DNA of 64,000 bases from Lycorma delicatula (GCF_047948215.1 NC_134460.1:126617324-126681323), one strand, 5' to 3'; numbered from the stretch's first letter, positions 1 to 10,789 are shown. The notes: a model not told the origin generated them from the letters alone. Made by a program: numbers and translations.

Positions 1-855
1 CCTAAGGGACTGGAGCTCTTGTCTCATTGCTTCAATTTCAGCAGTCCACCAATATACGGAGCGCCTCCTTGTATTGTTAGCTGCCATTCTGTCCATTTCC
101 TGCTTTATTATATTAGATAAAGCCTCAGGTGATTGTTGATGTCTATCAGACAGTCTACTTGCAGTCCTGTTGACGATTTGCTCTATTTGTACTGATGAGA
201 ATCTCGGTGGGGGGGAGTGCACTTCACGCCTGAAATCTACGTCTTTCAGATCCAAGATAGAGGCGCGGTGGTCGCTCGCTATATCTTCTGAGAGAACCAT
301 CCACTGGTACTGATTCCTCCTCCACCTACAGTCCAGGATGGTGAGGTCAAGCACCGACCGATGACCTCTCGCTACGTACGTGGGCGTATCGTCATTAATG
401 CAGATGCAGCCGGCAGTTTCCAGGAGATCGGCAAGGATCTGTCCCCTCCTGTTGGTGTGTCGACTGCCAGCCGCCATCATTTTGCTGTTAAAATCACCCA
501 ACATTACGATCCTCTTGGTTGAATTGGTAATCACACCTTGTAAAGTGTCGATGAAGTTAGTAAAGTCCGCGATCGCAATGTTGGGCGAAATGTACACACC
601 CACGAATAGAATTGTTTCGGTCTCAACAGACACCACGCCACTACCTCTAAACTTGAAATTCCATTGTATACTATGACTTACGTCCATAATGGCAACATCT
701 CCCGACATATCAACAGTCCATCCAAGTTTGGCAGCTTCATATTTATTGGGTTCGGTGACCACAAGGAGGTCTACGTTCTTGTCTGCAACAACACGACTAA
801 TTAAGTCGTGAGCGAGAATACTCCTATTGGCATTCGCTAACATAGTCCTAATCAT
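1..855 (-). CDS. R1-clade LINE ORF2, APE endonuclease part (partial)
   Basis: This is the start of the second ORF of a non-LTR retrotransposon. It encodes the endonuclease that nicks target DNA before reverse transcription. The frame is open from ATG at 855-853 (or 843-841) to the left edge, so the reverse transcriptase lies outside the window. Counting from the 843 ATG, the catalytic Glu is in TEPN (residue 31), GVYISPN follows at 82-88, the Asp/Asn motif GDFNSK is at 116-121, SVLDLT is near 163-168 and the catalytic SDHR is at 190-193. The typical end-of-domain motif VYWWTAEI is at 263-270. The 855 ATG overlaps the ORF1 stop (850-848), an arrangement known in R1-type elements. No stop or frame break is seen in 285 codons, so this part looks young. 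Clade assignment to R1 rests on motif style and on the three-knuckle ORF1; it is an inference. Confidence 0.88.
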   Translation of the reverse strand, partial: MIRTMLANANRSILAHDLISRVVADKNVDLLVVTEPNKYEAAKLGWTVDMSGDVAIMDVSHSIQWNFKFRGSGVVSVETETILFVGVYISPNIAIADFTNFIDTLQGVITNSTKRIVMLGDFNSKMMAAGSRHTNRRGQILADLLETAGCICINDDTPTYVARGHRSVLDLTILDCRWRRNQYQWMVLSEDIASDHRASILDLKDVDFRREVHSPPPRFSSVQIEQIVNRTASRLSDRHQQSPEALSNIIKQEMDRMAANNTRRRSVYWWTAEIEAMRQELQSLR

Positions 856-2393
856 GCAATTTTTTCTTACATTGCCATGCTCCAGTCCTGTGTTCACCGC
901 TCTTACAATCGAGGCATTGCTTAGGTTCAAGACAGCCTGCTATCTGGTGACCTCTGCTACCGCAGTTGAAGCACAAATCGAGCCTATCTGGGCCCTTACA
1001 TTCGTGCCTTCTATGGCCCGTGCCCCAACAACGGTAGCACCTGTCTTCATCTTCCCGGATGTACGCCCGGCAACTAATCCATCCGATTCTTATTCTTTCC
1101 TCGACTAGTTTGCATGCCGCTCTGTAGGAGGTCATGACCGTAATATTTTGTGTCTCGCCATAACCTTTCCTCATGGATGTTATCTTGACTTCCTCGCTAG
1201 AACCCACGCGATTTATAATGGCGGCCATAACCTCTTGCTCTGTTGTGTCATGCTCGACATCTCGGATGTGCACAACAGTTCTCCTTCCAGCTCTGCTTTT
1301 TATATCATCGTGAAGGTCGGCAGCCTTGTCCCTCAGGATAGATGTAAATTGTTCTGCTTTCTCTGCACCCTGTATCCTAACGTGGAGCTCCTCGTTACGG
1401 CCCTTTCGCAATGAGATGACGTTATTTGCTTCCTCGCTGGTGACAGCATCCTTCATGGACCGGAGGAGCTCCGCGTACGTTTTTCCTTCTGCCTTAACAA
1501 TCACTGTTCGGCTTTGCTCCGCCGGTGGAGTAGCCTTCTTTATCGGCATTTGATTATTACCGATGTGCCTGGTCCCACCATCCCCTTGGTGAGTTAACAC
1601 ATATACAGGTGTTTCCCTTGCTCTGAAGATATAGGATATGATCTTCTTGGCAAAATTTCCCATACTGCCCGAAGGCAGTATGTACGCTGAATTTGGTGAC
1701 TGTATAGCTATCTTTTTGAACGCCTTCAATAAACAAGAAAGGGTTTCCTTTTCCGGGGCTCCCGAGTCATAATGTATCTTAAATTTCTTCTTCTTTTCTT
1801 CAACGGTTTGGTCTCCTATTAGAGTTATTTCGTCTTTTATGATGTCACCAGCTGCGAGTTTGTAACCCATATCCTGCTCACCTACTCTCCTTAAATCTCT
1901 AAGAGTAGAAGTGTCTTTGACTTCAGGTGGAAGGTCAGTAACCAACTTTAGCTTGCCCCTAAGTGAGTTAGGCCACCTTTTAGGGAGGAGCTCAATGAGT
2001 TCTTCATCACTCATCGCTGGTCAAAATATACTCCATGTAATCGTCACCCGCAATAGGGTCCGTTTGGGTAGCTTGGGAAGTCTTTGTGTCTGGAGAGGAC
2101 AGCTCGGAAAGCGCATTCAGTCCCTCGTATACTCGCCTTAGATCCTGTTCATGGGTCGCAATGTACTTATTCAAACCTGGGTCTAAATGCTGTTTCAACG
2201 ATATCAGTATCAGACCCAATTGGTATGCTAGACTGCTCACTGTATCGGGTGCCTCTTCTTCCTCCTCGGAAGATCCTTGACGGAGCCTCTTCTTCCCTTT
2301 TAGATCGGTTTTCTTAACCGTCGCCGATTTTTTCATGCTGCTGCTACTTTGGGCGGATGTCCCATCCATAGGGAGTGAACCACGTCTTCGCAT
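848..2393 (-). pseudogene. R1-clade LINE ORF1 (gag-like), split by one frame break
   Basis: ORF1 proteins of R1-type LINEs bind element RNA and package it. The 5' part (2393-2007, 128 codons from MRRRGSLPMDGT) is Lys/Glu/Ser-rich and low in complexity, and ends in TSDE followed by a stop. The 3' part (2014-848, 388 codons) starts MSDEELIELL in another frame. It carries three zinc knuckles near its C-terminus: CX2CX4HX4C at residues 326-339, the same spacing at 348-361, and CX2CX4HX6C at 367-382. Three knuckles with the wider third one are typical of R1-clade ORF1. Together the parts give about 515 codons, a normal length. The break falls at a 7-bp near-tandem duplication, so I read this as one ORF broken by a small indel rather than two genes. 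Programmed frameshifting is a less likely alternative. Confidence 0.85.
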
Positions 2394-3160
2394 GATGTAG
2401 TACTGTACTCAGGTGGCCGTCCCAAGTTCTACAAATACCCACTCGGGGGAGGGGCCCCAAAAAAAATTTGTGGGCGGGGGGTTGAGGGGGGTAAGAAAAA
2501 TGTATGTGACCGAAAATGGGGTCAACAAATTTGGAGGGGTCGTGGGGGTAGGGGGTTAGGGAAGGGGGTTAGGGTTTTGGGACGAATTTATGTCCAGGTA
2601 GGAAGGAAATCGAGTGGGTAGTTCTGGAGATATTAGTAGAAATGGTAATTCCCTAATAAAACAGCTCTGAGGACTTAGAAAAAATCTCTACTAGTACGAC
2701 GGTAATACGAGAGAATAATTACAAGTCCTTGTTTACTACAATAAACACGCCTGTATGAGCCTGTGTATTAACTTAGAAAAATTTCGCTAAGAATTGAATA
2801 ATTCTAACCTCAAATTCACTATATAACTTATTAAAAAAGTAGTTTTAATTCACTTGATCGTACTTAAAGTAACGTCCAATAAAACTACGATGCACTAGAA
2901 ACGTAAAAACGCATTCACCTGTTGTTAATCTTCAGTTTTAGAAGGTAAAAAACACAATATCCACAGCTCACTAATAAAGCTGAAAAAACTCTAATAACTT
3001 TTTTAGTCAGTGACCGAATTCAAAAAAAAACTTACTATACTTGTCCGTTATCCTTATCACTTTAGTTCCTAAATGCCGTATCCGAAATATAAACCAAAAA
3101 ACCAATCTAAAACACTAAAAAGCGCGGAGCGGTACACAACACGGTCTGTTCACAGCGATG
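2394..3160 (-). other. Probable 5' leader of the R1-like LINE plus unassigned sequence
   Basis: No coding potential is seen. The first 190 bases upstream of ORF1 are strongly strand-biased: G-runs on the plus strand (2463-2500 and 2544-2581), so C-rich in the sense of the LINE. Composition becomes AT-rich beyond about 2640. The leader of the element probably lies here, but its 5' end cannot be fixed without another copy. Confidence 0.4.
2463..2581 (+). other. G-quadruplex-prone G-run cluster
   Basis: Plus strand G-runs of 3 to 6 bases with short spacers, the densest at 2544-2581 with five or more runs. It sits just upstream of the LINE ORF1, on the strand opposite its mRNA. The local content contrasts sharply with the AT-rich surroundings. 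Confidence 0.6.
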
Positions 3161-3242
3161 TTCACAACTCGACTATCCTCTTTAAACCCGTGAAGTATTA
3201 TCTGAACGGTAATTACCGGAGGCTAATCAGGAAAAAGAAAGC
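3160..3242 (+). repeat. SINE 3'-tail fragment
   Basis: Carries the shared SINE tail: GAAGTATTATCTGAACGG, then TTACCGGAGGCTAA and an A-rich end with GGAAAAAGAAA. The tRNA-like head is missing. It matches the tails of the SINE copies at 4458-4606 and 10102-10382. Confidence 0.7.
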
Positions 3243-3336
3243 TATATCGTTCCACTATTCAAATTTAAAAGATATTGCGAATTTTTCGTAGTTTTTAGTT
3301 ATTTTTTTGAGGATTTTGCGGTCACAGTGGACCACT

Positions 3337-3762
3337 TTAGTCAACTCTGGTTCGTCTTTTCTTTTTCTTTTTCTTCTTGATCGCTTCCGAATACTTCATT
3401 CTGTCAGATCTTGCTTTTTGAGTTCATCTAACAAACCCTCGTTGTTTTCTTTTCTTTAATTTAAAATCTGGAATTTGCTTCTTTTAGTATTTTTATATTT
3501 TCAGTTTTCTTTCGTAAATCTTCTATTGTTATTTCTAGTTCTTGCATATCTTGTTTAATTTCGGTTATCCAGGTCGGCGTTTTGGGTATTTTCCAGTATT
3601 TCTCGACCGGTTTCCTGACGAGCCTGTTCGGTTCGGTTCTGTTCTTATTATGTGTCCAAAGAAGGAGATTATTTTCTTTCTAAAGTAGTCTAGAGCTGGT
3701 TCTATGTCTTTATGTACCTCTTGGTTTGGTATGAATCTCCAATCTCCACCAAGTATGTTAGT
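3337..3762 (-). pseudogene. LINE ORF2 C-terminal fragment
   Basis: On the minus strand a frame reads NILGGDWRFIPNQEVHKDIE, then ISFFGHIIRTEPNRLVRKPV, WITEIKQDMQELEI and, after breaks, SDRMKYSEAIKK followed by a Lys/Arg-rich end and a stop at 3339-3337. The pattern 'FxGHxxRxxxNRL...WxxEIKxDLxEL' followed by 'SxRMKxxxxxKK' resembles the region after the reverse transcriptase in insect APE-type LINEs, from my memory of such proteins. The reverse transcriptase core is missing, so this is a 5'-truncated and decayed copy. The clade is not fixed; it differs from the R1-like, jockey-like and FADDMAVLA-type copies elsewhere in the window. It converges with the plus-strand SINE tail at 3160-3242. Confidence 0.6.
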
Positions 3763-3765
3763 TTT

Positions 3766-4457
3766 TTATTTATTAAAAAGGGATATCGGTTTTGTACATA
3801 CCGTACCTCGTCATGGCTTTACCTATCCTATACGCGTAAAGAACTTCAAATATTGGAAATAGTTTTTTAGTCATTAAGTGTAGGCTTTTGTTCTCAAAGT
3901 TATCGCTTTTCAAAACTTACCGTACAAAATAAAATGATTAGATTAAGGTCATTTTCCAAAAATCAAATTTTTAATGAAATCAGGAGGACATTGAAGTACA
4001 AAAACAACTTTGCCCTCGGCACAAAAAACTCCTGGAGTTTCGTCATTCCACTTTTATAATATTATAATGATTGCATATTTTAATTTTATTTCTATTTGAC
4101 TATCTTTCATATTCAGATAGTCACTTTCACAATAATAATCAAAAACTGATTTGTAACCTAACATATTTTTCGAAGTTTGAATTCGAGGTTTGAGCTGAGC
4201 ACTTTACTCTTCAAATTTTTGAAAACGTTCTGGGGTATATTCACGTTGCCTACGATCATAAACTCAGTAGCCCTAGAAGTTCTTCCTATCTGTGACCTCA
4301 CCGATCTAGGCGTTATGAAATTATTATACAGAATTGAAAGTAAAATCTTTTCCTTTATGTGTCTGGTTTACTGATGGAAGTTCTTAATTCAGAATATAAA
4401 TCTATTCTTTGTTCGCGTCAGGATGAGTTGTAACGGATCGCCATCAGATATTAGTAG
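3766..4457. other. Unassigned AT-rich sequence
   Basis: No sound ORF or repeat is recognised. Minus-strand patches near 4200-4330 are less AT-rich and might be further remains of the LINE at 3337-3762, but no diagnostic motif is visible. Confidence 0.4.
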
Positions 4458-4606
4458 TTGAGTTTCAATTAACCACACATCTCAGGAATGGTCGGCCTGA
4501 GACTGTACAAGACTACACTTCATTTACACTTGTACATATCATCCTCATTCATCCTCTGAAGTAATACCTGACGGTAATTACCGGAGGTTAAACAGGAAAA
4601 AGGAGG
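4458..4606 (+). repeat. SINE-A, 3' half
   Basis: Contains the SINE-A body (TTTCAATTAACCACACATCT, CAGGAATGGTCGGCCTGAG, TACAAGACTACACTTCATTT) followed by the shared tail CCTCTGAAGTAATACCTGAC and CCGGAGGTTAAACAGG. The A and B box head is absent, so the copy is 5' truncated. Confidence 0.85.
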
Positions 4607-4683
4607 AGCCTTTGGACTAACCAGTGAAAATGAAGTATAGTAATTAATTAATTTGAACAAGGTTAACAATATTCTGCTGCTAG

Positions 4684-4733
4684 GATTTAGTATACCTTAC
4701 GATACTTCCGGAGGCTAAAAAGAAATAGAAAGA
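4684..4733 (+). repeat. SINE tail fragment
   Basis: Only the last part of the shared SINE tail is present (ATACCTTACGATACTTCCGG, AGGCTAAAAAG), with an A-rich end. It lies about 80 bp after the preceding SINE-A copy. Confidence 0.6.
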
Positions 4734-4739
4734 AAAGGG

Positions 4740-7332
4740 TCGCCATCAGATTCGATAATAAAGTTAAATTTAGTAAAACATAACTTTCTGAAGAAGTCGA
4801 TAACCATATCGAAATTCAATATTCCTGAAACCATCAAAACTTGTTGAATTTAAAGAGTCATCATTCCTTTTCATTTTTGTATCAAACAAATTTGATATAA
4901 ATTTTATTAATGTGGTTTTATGTACATTACGGTAATAACACATTTTTTTTTTTTTTTATATACAATGACATTAAATTAAAAAAATTAAACACTGTGTGAT
5001 GAAGACTGCATTCACATATACAACGATCGATATAGACAAGACAATCGATAAAGACAATATCTATCGATAGAGATACGATATTATATTTAGTAGAAGATGT
5101 TCTACGTTACTTATTTATACGATTTTTATTTTTTATATAATAGTGAGATTTGAATTGTAGTAAACATTCCAGGAGTCATAAAAAGCTACGTTTAAAATTT
5201 CGTAATGATTGGTTCAGTAGTTTTCGCGATTATCAGAAACAAACGAGAAAGAAATTGTCTCTTAATGTAGTAGTGAGATTTAATAGAAAAATCATATTCC
5301 TCACCTTTTTTTTGGTAGATAAGTGACGTAATTCTTCATAGCGGTGTCTTTATTCCGCATATTTCTACCGAATTTCAGGTGTTTACTTTTTCTACAGAAG
5401 ATTTTGAATTCAGATCCTGGTCATACTTGGCATTTGTCTTGCATTACAGATTCATCTTTCATAAATCACTGTTGTTACTAGGGTAAATAAATAAATATAT
5501 ATATATATATATATATACGTGTGTGTGTAAAATCATAATATTGTATTAGTATATCATTGTCTTTTGCGTATTTATTATGCACGTGTATACTTTCGATGTA
5601 CATCTATTTTTATAGGATTATACATGAACGGCAGAATCTGATAAAATTTATTTTACCAGATGTAACAATTTTATACGGTTGAAATCCTAATTACGTTGAC
5701 TATGTTTCACTTTAAATATTTACCAGTGCACTGCCTTCTTTTAACTAAAAACCGTCTTCCGCGTAACTCAAGATGTACTTTTAAAAATAATTAAATTCAC
5801 TCCACTTTTGGTGAAATCTTTCTGTTATTCACAAGTTCTGGAAACGTTTCAGCTTAACATTTAATCAAACAAAAATAAAATTTGAAATAACTATCCTTTT
5901 CCATTTCGGTCGGAGTTTCAAAACTGTTTCTCTTTTTGGCTAATGTTTTTTTTTTTTTTTTTTTAATTAATATTTTTAATTTGGCTTTTTTCTCTCTCTT
6001 AATTCAAGATAAATATTAAAATATTAGCTTAAATTGTCGTACAATTAAAATTAAAGGAAATAGAATATATTCTTTTCCAACTTTATTACAGAAACATTTT
6101 TAAGATGAGGATTCCTTTTTCCACCTTTCGGGAAAAACGAAAATTAAAGAAAAGAAAATTTTCATATTATTTATTTTTCTTTATTGTTTATTTTAAGATT
6201 TCAATGTAAGTAATTGAAAATACCATTTTCAATTGGTAAAAACACAAAAATTTAATAAAGTGAAATACAAAAATTGTATTATAACGTCAAAAATAAATGA
6301 AAATATTTATTACAAAGAGGAAAAGCCTTTTAGGTAATAGATAATAATTATTATACCAAAAGAATTCAGGTTATATGTTATAAATACGATAAATTATGTT
6401 ACTGAATTTTTCCGTTAATTCAAAAGTAATAACTTTACTTTATAGTAACTTTACTTTAAATAACTCTTTAAAAAAGTTATTTACGGATTTTTTCTTTTTA
6501 TGTAAATGTTAAAAAGATAAAATGCTTACCTTTAGCTCTTGACTATTACTGCCTTTTTGGTGAAGTGATCCTGTTGAAGATATTATTATTACCAGTCTTT
6601 AGAAAAGGTGTTATCATGTTTTTATCTTGCAGTTATTTATATACAGGATATGCAGGTCTTTATATGTGTATGTGTTTTGCGCGCGCCCGTAATTATATGC
6701 TGACATATAACTCAGAGTTATATTGTATTTCATTCTTTTAAATAACGCATTTTACGAGTTGTTTCATAAAAATGTTTGTATATTGCGTTTCATCTTATTT
6801 CTAATTTTTGTTTTTATCTTGTAATACATTAAATTCTCGTTTGTAATATTTTTATGCAATTCTTCTTTTACAAAAAGCTATATTTATTCCTCTTTCGTTA
6901 TAATTTATTTTTGTAAAAGAACACTTTATAAGATTCAACGAGAGTATTAAGTTGGATTAAGTCGGTCAATCGTAGCTTGTTGTAGATGGTTGCTTGAAGG
7001 GGGCACGAGGGAAGTTTTTATTATTGTATAAGGAAGTTCTTTTGTATAGCATCATCTGTATTTTATGTCGTCTCGAATTTTACTATTTATATATGTAGTT
7101 AAAGTAGGAAAAAAGTTCTTAAAATATGTTTGCTTTCTTTCTAGGTTTATTAACATTAAAGTTATGTTAGAAACAATTTTATGAATATTTTTTGTGAATT
7201 CGAATACACTGTTCGTTTTCATTTTATTATTAATTAGTAATAACATTTTTTTTCATTGAATCCAAAATAACTAGAAATTTTAAATAAATTATTTCACTAA
7301 GGATTTCAGTTCCTTAATTTTTAACGGGCGTG

Positions 7333-7337
<5 letters not shown>
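4740..7337. other. AT-rich non-coding stretch
   Basis: No gene is supported. It contains homopolymer T runs (near 4946 and 5947), a (TA)n run at 5495-5516 followed by (GT)n, and a very degenerate match to SINE-B at 5400-5470. ORFs are short and have the composition expected by chance. Confidence 0.6.
5400..5470 (+). repeat. Possible degenerate SINE-B piece
   Basis: GAATTCAGATCCTGGTCATA, then TTGGCATTTGTC and a GATTCATC stretch align loosely, in the right order, with the B box, 'GGTCAGGCATGGCATTTTC' and 'CATTCATCTCAT' parts of SINE-B. Many mismatches; an alignment is needed. Confidence 0.35.

Positions 7338-7368
<31 letters not shown>
7338..7368. repeat. (TA)n microsatellite
   Basis: About 15 TA units next to the 3'-side end of the decayed R1-like LINE. 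Confidence 0.95.
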
Positions 7369-7372
<4 letters not shown>

Positions 7373-7374
7373 CT

Positions 7375-9480
7375 CCCTCACATGGGAATTAAAGGTACCA
7401 TTCTTACCATTCATTTCCAGCCATACGCCAAGGTACTTAACCTTGTACTTGGTACTTAACCGAATACGTTGACGTGGCCACCCTGGCTCCATCTATCGAG
7501 ATTACAATATCGCGCAGTCTCCATCTTTCAGTCATCGTCAACGTGGCTGTTTTTTTTGGGGGGAAGCGACATTTTTCTTGCAAGGAGCCAGTCGCTAATT
7601 TCTTCGCTCGGTTCGCCAGTACTTCACCTTTTCTTCCGTTTTCCCTGCTATCAACACGGCTAAATCATCCGCATAGGTCATTAATCGGACATCGCCGTGA
7701 AATTCACTGCGCAGGAGGCCTCAAATGAGAGGTTTCATAACAGTGGCCCCGGAACAGAGCTCTGTGAAACACTTCCATATGTTTCGAACTGCATAGTCCC
7801 CTCTTCCGTGTCCAGCTCCAGTTTTCTATCGTGCTAATAGTTGTTAATGGAAGCTACAAGATACTCACTAATTCCACGGGCCCTTCGTGCCACGACCACC
7901 ACGGACCAAGGAAGGCTATTAAAAGCTCCCCTAGCGTCGAGGTGGACGATTAGAGCTGTCCTTCTTACGCGCCAGGAGCTCGCAGAACGATCTCGCGCGC
8001 AGTACAGAACGCTTGTAACGGCACCCTTAGTTGATCCTCCCCCGCACAAAGCCAAATTGATTGGGAGAGAAGCCTCCAGAAGTCTCAACATTAGCACGAA
8101 TACGCTTCGCCAGTAAACTAGGGTGATTAAACTTCCTCCGCCAGTAAACTTTAGGCAGATTGGCCTAAACTTGCTACTCTCCATATCTTCTGCCGCACCT
8201 GGCTTGGGAATGAGCAAAGCCCTTGCCCGTTTCCAACATTCTGGAAAGTCGCACTCATAAAGTACACCATTCATCACATCTAGCACTATCCATGGGTGCG
8301 CCTCCATAAAGCTCTTGACAATTGCAGCCGGGATAGCGTCAGGTCCCGGACGTTTGTTACCTTAATTCGCCTTGCCGACCATATTAGCTCTACAACAGCA
8401 AATCTCTTCTGGTGGATGCATGTTATTCGATCCCAAGCTTCCTCCTGGCATGCTGAATAGCCTGGACGGCCTGCACTCGGGACAGACTGAGGAGAGACCT
8501 ACCAAAACGATTCCTGATAGGCCCTCCCCCACGATCGTTTTCAAGTTCATCCCGGATCTTGACCCAGGCATTCTTTTTTACCTTCTTTATTGCTGCACTT
8601 AATTTTTTCTTTGCGGAGTGATAACAAGCATCCAATATTTCCATCTGTCCGTCTAGTCGGCGCCTAGCTCGTAGCAGGCGTCTTCTCGCAGAAGCTAGGT
8701 CTTTGCTTATAAGCTAGCGATGAGAGCAGACCACCAATAGACGCTTTTGTGCTAACGTCTCTCGTGTGGTCTCCCTGTTGTACACGCTTCTTAAACTGAT
8801 CTCGTCAGAGTGTCAGGACAGATCAGCTGGAGTGAGGTCAACGTAGTGAATACCGCACCCACGACTCTCGTCGTTTGAGTGACTGTGGCTCTCCACAATT
8901 CTACCCTTGGGGGGTCCAATCTGATTAACTCCTCGGAAGGTGAAGGTGATCGCCTTATGATCCGATATAAATTCATCCTCCAGTCTTTAATTTTTTGTTA
9001 ATGACTCTCCGATATGGCCGTTATATCTACTACAGAACGGGCTTCCTTACCGACATAGGCGGGAACCGTCGGTAGATTTAGAACTACCATATCCACGGCT
9101 CACAACTTGGAGGCCAATGCGTATGCCGGCTACCACAACGCATTCTGCGCTGAGATCACCGGTCAACTGAACTGGTCCCGCAGAGTTCCTTACTAACCTC
9201 TTAATGTCATTTATGAATCGATAGAATAATTCGTCTCCATAGTTTGGAGAGACATATCCAGTCACTACCAATATTTCCGACAGTTCTATCGCCACGTAGC
9301 CCCAGACTCCTTGGATATTCCCAACACGGCTCGACGCCCAAAAATTTTGCGGATTATGGCATCTTCATTGTTGTCAGAAATTCAGCTCTTTGCTGACACC
9401 CCTCGGACTGCTGGATTTCTGATTACAACGGAGATGCCATAATCCGCAATATTTCTGAGTATGGAGCCGTGTTGGAAATG
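7375..9480 (-). pseudogene. Decayed R1-like LINE ORF2 (endonuclease to reverse transcriptase)
   Basis: Reading leftwards on the minus strand, several frames give a full APE-RT order. GISVVIRNPAVRG is near 9440-9400. TGYVSPNYGDELF and QLTGDLSAE (the GDFNA-like site) are at 9250-9140. FISDHKAI is near 8970, LYWWSALIAS near 8730, and a Lys-rich linker at 8640-8430. The reverse transcriptase motif SSKFRPICL is near 8170, LDARGAFNSLPW near 7900 and TYADDLAVLIAG at 7680-7640. The last part reads ARKMSLPPKKTATL then VISIDGARVAT near 7500. The motif set (YWW, FRPICL, ARGAFNS, YADDLAVL) is that of the R1 clade. There are many frameshifts and stops, and no ORF1 is seen upstream. It is a dead copy, 5' truncated and cut at the (TA)n run on the 3' side. 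It is clearly older than the copy at 1-2393. Confidence 0.82.
9320..9476. repeat. Imperfect inverted repeat, 44-bp arms
   Basis: The arm at 9320-9363 (starting CCAACACGGCTC, ending GCGGATTATGGCATCT) is matched in reverse complement by 9433-9476. The spacer is about 69 bp. Both outer and inner parts of the arms are identical; only the middle differs. It sits at the 5' end of the decayed endonuclease. Confidence 0.85.
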
Positions 9481-9488
9481 ACCAGCCT

Positions 9489-9580
9489 GCTAGTAGTAAT
9501 AAACAGTTAGTAGTAGTAGTAGTAATAATAATAACCAGTAGTAGTAATAACCAGCTAGTAGTATTAGTAACCAGCCTGCT
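9489..9580. repeat. Impure (TAG)n/(TAA)n microsatellite
   Basis: Runs of TAG, TAA and CCAGCTAGTAGT-like units repeat here with several imperfections. Confidence 0.85.
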
Positions 9581-9599
9581 ATCTTTTAAATCAACTGGT

Positions 9600-10101
9600 C
9601 TGGGTTGAAGTCCCAGTGACCATCTTGCATATGTTCATCTATTATTTGTTCATTTAATTTTACTCATTAAACATATGTATAATGTCACATCTACGATGAA
9701 ATTTATTATAATGTGATGTATAAGAAAGTGATTATAGAGAATCTGTTACTATTTCAAGCAAAAACTACTCAGCTGGTTGAGCTGAAATTTTGTATGAACA
9801 TACTATTTTACCTGAAAAAATATTTTATAATATTAGAACTAGTTACGAAATGTTTCCCTATTTCAAGAGAGTGGCTGTTTCAGTGATTTTCGGTAAATAC
9901 CGGATTATGATCCTTGACTATATTCAACTTTACTACAGCCAAACCACTGGTCAAATAAAATTCTAAAACTTGGAGTATATGAAATTAAATTTTCTACAAA
10001 AACGATTTTCTTTGTCTTTTTCAGTATATATTTTTTTTGTTAACCAAGAAAAGTAAATTTAAAAGTGCGAAGGTAAGACGCGGCAGATCAACCAACATAA
10101 C
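9600..10101. other. AT-rich non-coding stretch
   Basis: No ORF or repeat is recognised. A loose B-box-like string (GGGTTGAAGTCCCAG, 9602-9616) occurs at the start without a partner A box. Confidence 0.5.
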
Positions 10102-10382
10102 TCACCAGGTTGGTCTAGTGCGAACTCGACATCGCAAATCAGCTGATTTCGAAGTCGAGAGTTCTAGGTTCAAATTCTAATAAAGGCAATTACTTTTATA
10201 CGGATTTGAACACTAGATCGTGAATACCGGTGATCTTTGGTGATTGGTTTCCAATTAACCACACATCTCAGGAATGGTTGGACCTGGGACTGTACAAGAC
10301 TACACTGCATTTACATTCATACATATCATCCTTTGAAGTAATACCTTATGGTGGTTCCGGAGGCTAAACAGAAAAAGAAAAA
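10102..10382 (+). repeat. SINE-A, full-length copy
   Basis: tRNA-derived retroposon. The head has an A-box-like GTTGGTCTAGTGCGAACTC (10109-10127) and a B-box-like AGGTTCAAATTCTAA (about 10167-10181). The body has CCAATTAACCACACATCTC and GTACAAGACTACACTGC. The tail is CCTTTGAAGTAATACCTTAT, TTCCGGAGGCTAAACAG and an A-rich end. An imperfect target duplication CCAACATAAC/CCAACACAAC flanks it (about 10092-10101 and 10389-10398). Best reference copy of the family in the window. Pol III transcription and LINE-driven mobility are inferred from the boxes and tail. Confidence 0.9.
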
Positions 10383-10479
10383 TACCAACCAACACAACCA
10401 CTGCCACCCACTGTGTAAGCGACGCAACTGGCTATTCCTGTCCTTAATTACCTGATTATTATTTTTTTATTTTTATGTT

Positions 10480-10786
10480 TTTTTAATTAATAAAATATTT
10501 GGATCTTACAAGGAGAAGGCACATCGGTTCGAATCCGACTTCATTTCCTTTTTTTAACTTTTTTTTTAAATTTAAATATATTGATTTATTTAATAATTAT
10601 TAACTTCTGATTATGAAAAAAGTTTTACAATAAATAATTATTCAATAATAATAAAAAATTTTAAAAATGAAAAAATATTAGAAGATATTAATGAAATAAA
10701 ATTTTATACAAGTTTCTTTAAAAAAAATGTGTATATGTAATTTAACAGGCGTACAAGGAACTCATGTGGTGTCCACATCAGATTTT
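10480..10786 (+). repeat. Repeat family C, 3' part
   Basis: Matches the 3' part of the copies at 17115-18110 and 37431-38425: CTTACAAGGAGAAGGCACAT, a B-box-like GGTTCGAATCC at 10526-10536, a long AT stretch, and the terminal module GGCGTACAAGGAACTCATG with an ATGTGG-TGT-CCACAT hairpin at 10764-10778. Confidence 0.8.
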
Positions 10787-10789
10787 TAG

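Noticed and set aside
380..676. Plus-strand ORF of 98 codons
   Set aside because: Antisense of the APE endonuclease frame, which has all catalytic motifs.
827..1553. Plus-strand ORFs opposite the LINE ORF1
   Set aside because: Antisense shadows of the gag-like frame; no motif of their own.
848..2393. Retroviral or LTR-element gag
   Set aside because: Zinc knuckles could suggest it, but the overlapping downstream ORF is an APE endonuclease, which marks a non-LTR element.
2544..2581. Telomere-like GGGTTAGGG units
   Set aside because: Irregular G-runs, no tandem TTAGG array; insertion of the LINE into telomere repeats is not supported.
10102..10200. Functional tRNA gene
   Set aside because: A and B boxes are present, but no acceptor stem or anticodon arm folds properly and the same head recurs as a SINE.
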